Positions 58,934 to 64,000 of a stretch of 64,000 nucleotides of DNA are shown here, piece by piece; positions within the stretch are counted from its first letter, which is position 1; each line of letters opens with the position of its first letter. A program made the position numbers and the translations under genes. Under the pieces are notes generated by a model. The model saw only the letters and a program-made list of their open reading frames with translations, did not search any database and had not been told where the DNA came from. The stretch is from WRHT01 sp031550525. Lineage in GTDB: Bacteria > Desulfobacterota > Desulfovibrionia > Desulfovibrionales > Desulfovibrionaceae. The stretch is from the NCBI GenBank assembly GCA_031550525.1, contig JAVBON010000004.1, positions 1-64,000 of the forward strand, read 5' to 3'.

Positions 58934-60235
58934 TTACAACAGAGCCACGCCAAAGAGCATGGAAAGTCCGCAAACAAGGTACATAATGCGTACCAGTTTG
59001 CCGTGCTGATCCAGACTGAACCAGTCGCCGTTAATGCTGTCTACCTTGCGGCAGGCTTGTATATGCACGGGAATACACAGGGCTATGCCCAAAAGCACGG
59101 GCCAGGCGCAAACGCGGGTGAGGTACAGTATGAACAGAACTCCCCAAATAGCTGGCCACCAGAGCTTGAAGAGAAAAATGGCTTTTTCCGGCCCCAAGGT
59201 GTTGGCCAGGGTGCGTTTGCCCATGGCCTTGTCGCTTTCAATTTCCGGCAGGCTTTGAAAGTACAGAATACCCGCCACCATCATGCCCACGGGAATACCC
59301 AGGGCGACAATGTAGGAAGGCAGGTTTCCAATCATGGCGTAATAGGTGCCGCCCACCATGGTAAGGCCCATGTTCAAAAACACAAACAACTCGCCCAACG
59401 CCCTGTAGCCGTACCTGATGGGGGGCGCGACATAAAAATAGCTGGATACCATGCCAAACAGCACCACCAGTACAAGCCCTTTATGTCCGGTTACGGCAAC
59501 ACCTAGAATCATAAGCACAAAAGCCGCCACGTAACAGGCTACTGTGGCGCGGGTAAGCTGCGCTACCGTAATTTTACCCTGCTGAAGCACACGTGAGCCG
59601 CCGATTGACTCCTCTGTATCGGTGCCTTGGAAATGATCAAAGAGATCGTTGCCCAAATTGGCGGCAAGGTGCAGGGCAAAACATACCAGCAAGGCCCCCA
59701 GAAAAACCAGCCAGTGATAAGTGCCGCTATCGGCCGCAGCGGCCAGAAAACCCAAAATCAAGGGTATGATTGTGACAATGTAAAATGGGGGTCTGGCAGC
59801 CTGCCACCAGGCTTTAAGAATATCCTGACGCGAAAATGTTGTTTGCCTGTTCTCCCCAGCGCCGGGCGTACCATCCGCCATGCCTGCGCTCTGGGCAAAT
59901 GAAGGCGGGGTAAAAGCCTGCCCCTCTCCCTCAACAGGCGCTGCAACTTGTTTGGCGGCAATAGGGCTTGCGGCTTGCGCCGCCTGTTGTTCACCCATGC
60001 CAGCCTCGCTCAAGCCGATTTGCTCGGGCGCGGGCGCAGGGCTGGCGGCCTTAGCTGGTTTACTTGCGGCACGGGCTGGTTTAGCCTGGGCTTTGCCGCT
60101 ATTCTTGCTTTTGGCGGCAGCGGATTTAACGCCGCTTTTTGCGCCAGCGCCGGCTTTTGTTCCGGAAGCCTTTTTTCCGGCGCTGCCGCGCGCGGTTTTT
60201 ACTGTATTGTCCCCGGCACTTTTAGGCTCTGCCAT
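58934..60235 (-). CDS. menA: UbiA-family prenyltransferase (MenA-like) with Lys/Ala-rich N-terminal tail
   Basis: 433 residues. The last ~290 form a UbiA-fold membrane enzyme with about eight helices. The first Asp motif is NLGNDLFDHFQGTD and the second is LPEIESDKAMGKRTLA; they bind prenyl-diphosphate/Mg2+. This fits 1,4-dihydroxy-2-naphthoate prenyltransferase of menaquinone synthesis. The first ~135 residues are extra: a Lys/Ala/Pro-rich stretch (GKAQAKPARAASKPAKAASP) like histone H1 or AlgP, then a Gln/Ala/Pro linker. Start has GAGG 7 nt upstream. The tail is open in the same frame with no alternative strong start before the membrane domain. Confidence 0.85.
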   Translation of the reverse strand: MAEPKSAGDNTVKTARGSAGKKASGTKAGAGAKSGVKSAAAKSKNSGKAQAKPARAASKPAKAASPAPAPEQIGLSEAGMGEQQAAQAASPIAAKQVAAPVEGEGQAFTPPSFAQSAGMADGTPGAGENRQTTFSRQDILKAWWQAARPPFYIVTIIPLILGFLAAAADSGTYHWLVFLGALLVCFALHLAANLGNDLFDHFQGTDTEESIGGSRVLQQGKITVAQLTRATVACYVAAFVLMILGVAVTGHKGLVLVVLFGMVSSYFYVAPPIRYGYRALGELFVFLNMGLTMVGGTYYAMIGNLPSYIVALGIPVGMMVAGILYFQSLPEIESDKAMGKRTLANTLGPEKAIFLFKLWWPAIWGVLFILYLTRVCAWPVLLGIALCIPVHIQACRKVDSINGDWFSLDQHGKLVRIMYLVCGLSMLFGVALL

Positions 60236-60271
60236 TATTCACCTCAAGCTGTGTTGTTGTAAAACAGGCTA

Positions 60272-60302
60272 CCAAAAAAGCGCGGCTGGCGCGCTTTTTT
60301 GG
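60272..60302 (-). terminator. Terminator of the HPt gene
   Basis: CCAAAAAAGCGCG pairs with CGCGCTTTTTTGG around a short loop. It lies about 55 nt after the HPt gene stop and about 40 bp before the menA start. The U-rich arms support termination in the minus direction. Confidence 0.8.
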
Positions 60303-60355
60303 CAGCAACGTTTTTGTGGCGCTAAACAGGGTAAGCGTAAAGCAACATGCGTGGT

Positions 60356-60733
60356 TTATTCCGGATAAGCGTCTTTAAGTATTGCAAGCACGCCTGCCAA
60401 TGCGTCCAAAAATTCTCCGGCGCGGGCGGCAACCGCATCCGGCACAATATCAGCCGGAGAAGCCGCGTTTTTTATGTACATTTCCAAATCCAGAGCGGCC
60501 TGTTGCAACAACGGGTGGCCGATGGTTCCGGCAAGACCTTTTATGGTATGCGCCTCGCGCTGGATTTTATCCCAATCGCTCCCGCGCATGGTTTGGGCCA
60601 AATCGGCATAAGCCGCAACATACTGCGCCTTGAAACGCTTGAGAACAGACCCATATAACTTGGCGTTATTGTTAAGCAGCTTCAAAGCGGCCACGGTATC
60701 AAAGCCCGGCAAATCAGGCAGCATTATATCCAT
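60356..60733 (-). CDS. Stand-alone HPt phosphotransfer protein
   Basis: 125 residues. The helical HPt domain has the phospho-accepting His in REAHTIKGLAGTIGHPLLQQAA (His62), preceded by LPGFDTVAALKLLNNNAKLYGSVLKRF, a typical HPt lead-in. Such proteins shuttle phosphate between hybrid kinases and response regulators. No kinase or regulator is adjacent. AAGGG lies 10 nt before the start. It has its own terminator, so it is monocistronic. Confidence 0.85.
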   Translation of the reverse strand: MDIMLPDLPGFDTVAALKLLNNNAKLYGSVLKRFKAQYVAAYADLAQTMRGSDWDKIQREAHTIKGLAGTIGHPLLQQAALDLEMYIKNAASPADIVPDAVAARAGEFLDALAGVLAILKDAYPE

Positions 60734-60891
60734 AATAATATAAACCCTTTATTGCGGTTATACCGCAAAAAATGTTCCGGCAATTACAAAAACCGGCATA
60801 TGACTATAATGATAATAAAATAGTTAAACTGTAGCAAGGGTATATGTTCACTTTCCAAAACCGGCTACAAGGCGCACGCTGTATATTATAT

Positions 60892-62421
60892 CTAGTTCAA
60901 CACGAAAAGGGTGGCAAGGCCTAAAAATATAAAGAAGCCGGCGCTGTCCGTTATGGCTGTAAGAAAAATACTTGAGGCCTGAGCCGGATCCCGCCCCAGG
61001 CGCTTGAGTATAAGCGGAATGGAGGCGCCAGCCAAGGCGCCAAGCAGCATATCCATAACCAGCGCGAAAGCCATAAGAGAGCTGAGCAGCGCGTTTCCGC
61101 CCGTAAGCACGAACACGCCGGACCAGACAAGAATGGAAAGCATAACCCCGTTTAGCAAGCTGACCTTGGCCTCGCGGCGCACGGCCTTTACGGAACGTTT
61201 TTTATCAAGCTTTTCCAGGGCCAACTGGCGTATAACCACGGCCAGAGCCTGCTGGCCAGTGTTGCCCGCCTGGTTGGCCACCATGGGCATAAGCACGGCC
61301 AAAATGGGCAAGGTGGCGATGCTGCCCTCAAACAAATACACAACAAAGGCCGAGAACGATGAGTTAAGCATGTTAACCACCAGCCAAGGCAGGCGCATTT
61401 TGACGGAATCGAACCAGGGCGTATCCACGCTTTCGTCCTGCCCGGCGCCCACCATGCCCAGCATGTCCTCACTGGCCAGATCGTTAAGCATATCTATAAC
61501 GTCGTCGTGGGTGATAACGCCAAGGAGCCTGCCTTCGTGATCCACCACCGGCAGGGCCATAAAGTTATAGTCGCCTATCATGTGGGCTACTTCGCTACGC
61601 TCCTGATCAAAGGTAACGGAAATAACCTGCTTGCCTTTTATCATATCGCTCAGGCTGGTGCCGCGCGGGGCAAGCAACAAGTCGCGCAAGGAGAGCACGC
61701 CTTTAAGGCGGTCGTCGGCATCCACCACATAAGCGTAATACGGCACTTCCTTGTCTTCAATTTCCTGCCGCAGTTGCCTTATGCCTTCGTCAACGTTAAG
61801 CGAATCCTCAAGGATTACCACTTCCGTATTCATCAGGCCGCCAGCCGTTTCCGGGTCAAAGGCCATCAGACCGCGAATTTCGTCGGCATCTTCTTTCTCA
61901 AGGCTGTCCAGCAGCACATCGCGGTGGTCTTCGTCCAGTTCTTCCAGCACGTCGGCGGCGTCGTCCGGCGACATTTCGCTAACCAGACTGACGGCTGTGC
62001 CGGTATCAAGGCTTTCCAGCAATTCGACGCGGACGCTCTCATCCATTTCCACCAATGCGTCGGCGGCGCTTTCCGCATCCAGGTTGCGCACAAGCTGAAC
62101 CTGGTCTTTCAGCGACAAATTTTCAATTATTTCAGCAAGGTCAGTGGGGTGTTCGTCTTCAAGAGCCTCCAGCATTTCAGGCGAATCCAGCAGGATAGTG
62201 GCGTCGATTCCGGCTTTTTCCGCAACGTCTTCCAGAGTTGCCGGGCCGTCGGCGTCGGGCGAGGCGGCATCTTGCACGGATTGCAAAGTTTCGCCGGGCT
62301 CGTCTTTTTCATTATATGCCAAAGGCAAATCCGCCGGACGGCAGGACGAACCATCTTCTTCTATGCAATCAAAACCCTGCGTGCATGCGTTTTCCGGAGT
62401 TTTTTTATTTTCATCCTGCAT
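60892..62421 (-). CDS. mgtE: Magnesium transporter MgtE
   Basis: 509 residues from the ATG at 62421 (MQDENKK; AGGG 9 nt upstream); longer starts exist. A variable acidic N-terminus precedes the MgtE N superhelical domain (ALEDEHPTDLAEIIENLSLKDQ, repeated Asp/Glu-Leu-Leu helices). Two CBS domains follow (VPYYAYVVDADDRLKGVLSL and FMALPVVDHEGRLLGVITHDD), then five membrane helices with PMVANQAGNTGQQALAVVIR, the pore signature. The cytoplasmic part gates the channel by Mg2+. It is divergent from nadC. Confidence 0.94.
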   Translation of the reverse strand: MQDENKKTPENACTQGFDCIEEDGSSCRPADLPLAYNEKDEPGETLQSVQDAASPDADGPATLEDVAEKAGIDATILLDSPEMLEALEDEHPTDLAEIIENLSLKDQVQLVRNLDAESAADALVEMDESVRVELLESLDTGTAVSLVSEMSPDDAADVLEELDEDHRDVLLDSLEKEDADEIRGLMAFDPETAGGLMNTEVVILEDSLNVDEGIRQLRQEIEDKEVPYYAYVVDADDRLKGVLSLRDLLLAPRGTSLSDMIKGKQVISVTFDQERSEVAHMIGDYNFMALPVVDHEGRLLGVITHDDVIDMLNDLASEDMLGMVGAGQDESVDTPWFDSVKMRLPWLVVNMLNSSFSAFVVYLFEGSIATLPILAVLMPMVANQAGNTGQQALAVVIRQLALEKLDKKRSVKAVRREAKVSLLNGVMLSILVWSGVFVLTGGNALLSSLMAFALVMDMLLGALAGASIPLILKRLGRDPAQASSIFLTAITDSAGFFIFLGLATLFVLN

Positions 62422-62543
62422 GTGCATTCGCCCTGCCTGGCCGAAGCCGGTAAACATCTTGACGAAACAGCGCCTTGGCTCTAACTTGAGCGTCACAAGG
62501 CACGCTTGCCCTTAAACCAATTTAATCAACTATACAAAAAACA

Positions 62544-63428
62544 ATGAATTTTCAAACTTTTGACGCATTTTTCCAAGGGCAGGCCCTTGATTTTCTGATG
62601 TGGGGCATCAGAATGGCTCTGGCTGAAGACGGACCGGATCTGACCAGCCGCGCCGTTTTTTCCGCCAAAGACACCATGGAGGCAAAAATTGTGGCCAAGC
62701 AGGATAGCCTGGTGGCCGGTTTGCCGATCATACCTCTGGTAATGACCGAGGCGGAACAATATGAGCACGGCATATGGGTGTGGGAGCCAACCTGCGCCGA
62801 GGGCGCCACGGTAAAAAACGGCGAGACAATAGCCCGCATTGGTGGCTCTACCCGTCTGGTGCTTAAGGCCGAGCGTATTATCTTAAACTTTATCACGCAC
62901 ATGTCCGGTATTGCCAACTTGACTGCTCTTTACGCTAAAAAGCTGGAAGGCACAAACACAAAACTGCTGGATACGCGAAAAACGCTGCCGGGCTTGCGTT
63001 ACCCGCAAAAATACGCCGTGCTTATGGGCGGCGGGCACAACCACCGCTTCAGCCTTGAAGATATGCTTATGCTTAAAGACAACCACATAGACGCCGCCGG
63101 TTCCATAACCCGCGCGGTTGATATGCTGCGGGCCGCCTATTCCCCCTGCCCGCCCATTGAGGTGGAATGCCGCAACATGGCCGAGGTGCGAGAGGCGGTA
63201 AGTACAAAAGTTGAACGTATTATGCTTGATAATATGGATAAGTATGCTATTTCCGAAGCCATGGCCGTTATTCCGCCGGAAATTGAAACAGAGGTAAGCG
63301 GCGGCGTTAATTTGGAAAGCATAGGCGAATTAGCCCGCGTAACCCCGCGCGGCCCGAATTTTATATCGGTCGGCCGCCTTACCCATTCATCCGCCGTAGC
63401 CGATTTTAGCATGAAGTTTGCCGAATAA
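62544..63428 (+). CDS. nadC: Nicotinate-nucleotide pyrophosphorylase (carboxylating)
   Basis: 294 residues. Converts quinolinate and PRPP to nicotinate mononucleotide in de novo NAD synthesis. Landmarks are ALAEDGPDLTSRAVF, ERIILNFITHMSGIANLTA, LLDTRKTLPGLRYPQKYAV, GGGHNHRFSLEDMLMLKDNHI and IEVECRNMAEVREA. Ribosome site is weak; the next gene, nadA, begins 20 bp downstream, so the NAD genes are co-transcribed. Confidence 0.96.
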   Translation: MNFQTFDAFFQGQALDFLMWGIRMALAEDGPDLTSRAVFSAKDTMEAKIVAKQDSLVAGLPIIPLVMTEAEQYEHGIWVWEPTCAEGATVKNGETIARIGGSTRLVLKAERIILNFITHMSGIANLTALYAKKLEGTNTKLLDTRKTLPGLRYPQKYAVLMGGGHNHRFSLEDMLMLKDNHIDAAGSITRAVDMLRAAYSPCPPIEVECRNMAEVREAVSTKVERIMLDNMDKYAISEAMAVIPPEIETEVSGGVNLESIGELARVTPRGPNFISVGRLTHSSAVADFSMKFAE

Positions 63429-63448
63429 AGGCAGTTAAGGAGCCAGCC

Positions 63449-64000
63449 ATGCCGGATATTCACGAAGCAATAGAAAAGGCCCGCAAAACATTGGGGCCGC
63501 GTGTAGCCATAGTAGGCCACCACTACCAGAGCGACGGCATTATCAGGCATGTGCAAATAAGCGGAGATTCCCTTGAGTTGTCGCAAAAAGTGGCGGCCAT
63601 TGAAGCGGAAAACATTGTTTTTTGCGGTGTGCATTTTATGGCGGAATCAGCCGCGCTTCTGGCCCGGCCGGGCCAGAAGGTATATCTGCCCGCGCCTGAC
63701 GCCAACTGCGTGATGGCGCAAATGACCCCCGCCCCACTGCTGGATGCCGCCTTGGAAAAACTCTGCTCCGGCGGGCAAAAAGTATTGCCGTTGGCCTATG
63801 TTAATACATCTTTTGCCGTTAAAGCCGTTGTGGGTAAATACGGCGGGGCCGTATGCACCTCGGCCAATGCTGAACGCATGATGCGCTGGGCTTTCAAACA
63901 AAGCGACAAGGTATTGTTTTTGCCAGATAAAAACTTGGGCCGCAACACCGCCAAACAACTTGGCCTAATGCCGGAAGAACAGCTTATTCTGGATGTGCGC
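63449..64000 (+). CDS. nadA: Quinolinate synthase NadA (truncated by the window edge)
   Basis: 184 residues visible, open to the right edge. Starts MPDIHEAIEKARKTLG with AAGGAG upstream. VAIVGHHYQSDGIIRHVQISGDSLELS and VFCGVHFMAESAALL are NadA motifs; the Cys there is the first [4Fe-4S] ligand. VYLPAPDANCVMAQM and AVCTSANAERMMRWA continue the pattern. It condenses iminoaspartate with DHAP to quinolinate, feeding NadC. The C-terminal two cluster cysteines lie beyond the window. Confidence 0.95.
   Translation, partial: MPDIHEAIEKARKTLGPRVAIVGHHYQSDGIIRHVQISGDSLELSQKVAAIEAENIVFCGVHFMAESAALLARPGQKVYLPAPDANCVMAQMTPAPLLDAALEKLCSGGQKVLPLAYVNTSFAVKAVVGKYGGAVCTSANAERMMRWAFKQSDKVLFLPDKNLGRNTAKQLGLMPEEQLILDVR

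Noticed and set aside
1..64000. CRISPR array
   Set aside because: The only regular repeat series is the three-copy 42-bp unit in ilvB, which has no spacers; no cas-like genes are present.

Overview
The window reads as a core chromosomal segment of a Desulfovibrionaceae-type sulfate-reducing bacterium (Desulfovibrio or a close, possibly gut-associated, relative). This is inferred from gene content and order: an nfnAB-type transhydrogenase pair, a CbiK cobaltochelatase, a DUF3536-type GH57 enzyme, a dxs-ispA-xseB-M23 peptidase-xseA-proS-ispG block, yggT-divIVA-DUF167-DUF465-ilvBNC, and nadC-nadA. Coding DNA is moderately GC-rich and intergenic DNA is AT-rich. I see no prophage, insertion-sequence transposase, CRISPR array or rRNA. 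There are two tRNA genes, Leu(CAA) and Pro(UGG).

Layout. 0.5-2.7 kb: nfnA-nfnB. 3.2-5.4 kb: GH57 glycosidase. 5.7-7.6 kb: Bax-inhibitor-1 protein and lpxK. 8.0-11.1 kb: an unrecognised 908-residue membrane protein carrying a CCHC zinc knuckle, divergent from a short moaE. 11.2-12.1 kb: tRNA-Leu and a DUF721/DciA gene. 12.3-17.6 kb: a minus-strand operon of two peptide-ABC permeases, a glycosyltransferase and recN. 18.0-28.1 kb: a long minus-strand block with a split RdgC-like pair, a TetR regulator and the isoprenoid/exonuclease VII/proS cluster. 28.3-34.4 kb, plus strand: ettA, a DapF-fold epimerase-like protein and a 1014-residue membrane protein with a PHP-like region. 34.5-38.2 kb: lpxB, rfbD, cbiK, tatA. 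38.5-46.6 kb: an orphan gene, a HAD phosphatase, then the yggT to ilvC operon and a glycosyltransferase. 46.8-52.6 kb: nitroreductase, an Fe-S protein, a YyaL/SPATA20-type protein, tRNA-Pro, cobO and an AmrS-type radical SAM enzyme. 52.8-58.8 kb: a secreted Pro-rich protein, purM, a TSUP transporter, moaA, an acyl-ACP thioesterase and a secreted DUF3179 protein. 58.9-64 kb: menA with a histone-H1-like tail, an HPt protein, mgtE, nadC and a truncated nadA.

The most unusual signal is non-coding. Four copies of a degenerate repeat of about 145 bp (family R1; near 12.2, 17.8, 30.1 and 45.3 kb) each lie just after a stop codon and on the same strand as that gene; three are followed by a recognisable intrinsic terminator. 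This looks like a mobile 3'-UTR element or an undescribed 3'-end RNA family. A second dispersed element of about 208 bp with terminal inverted repeats (family R2; 7.7 and 52.6 kb) and two unrelated long palindromes (34.4 and 55.4 kb) add to the repeat load. All seven convergent gene junctions hold a hairpin, a palindrome or an R1 copy.

Other points of interest are a 42-bp, three-copy tandem repeat that duplicates the end of ilvB, an in-frame stop that splits an RdgC-like gene in two, and several large unrecognised proteins. Translation starts were chosen by looking for a Shine-Dalgarno sequence, so many genes here begin downstream of the longest possible start.
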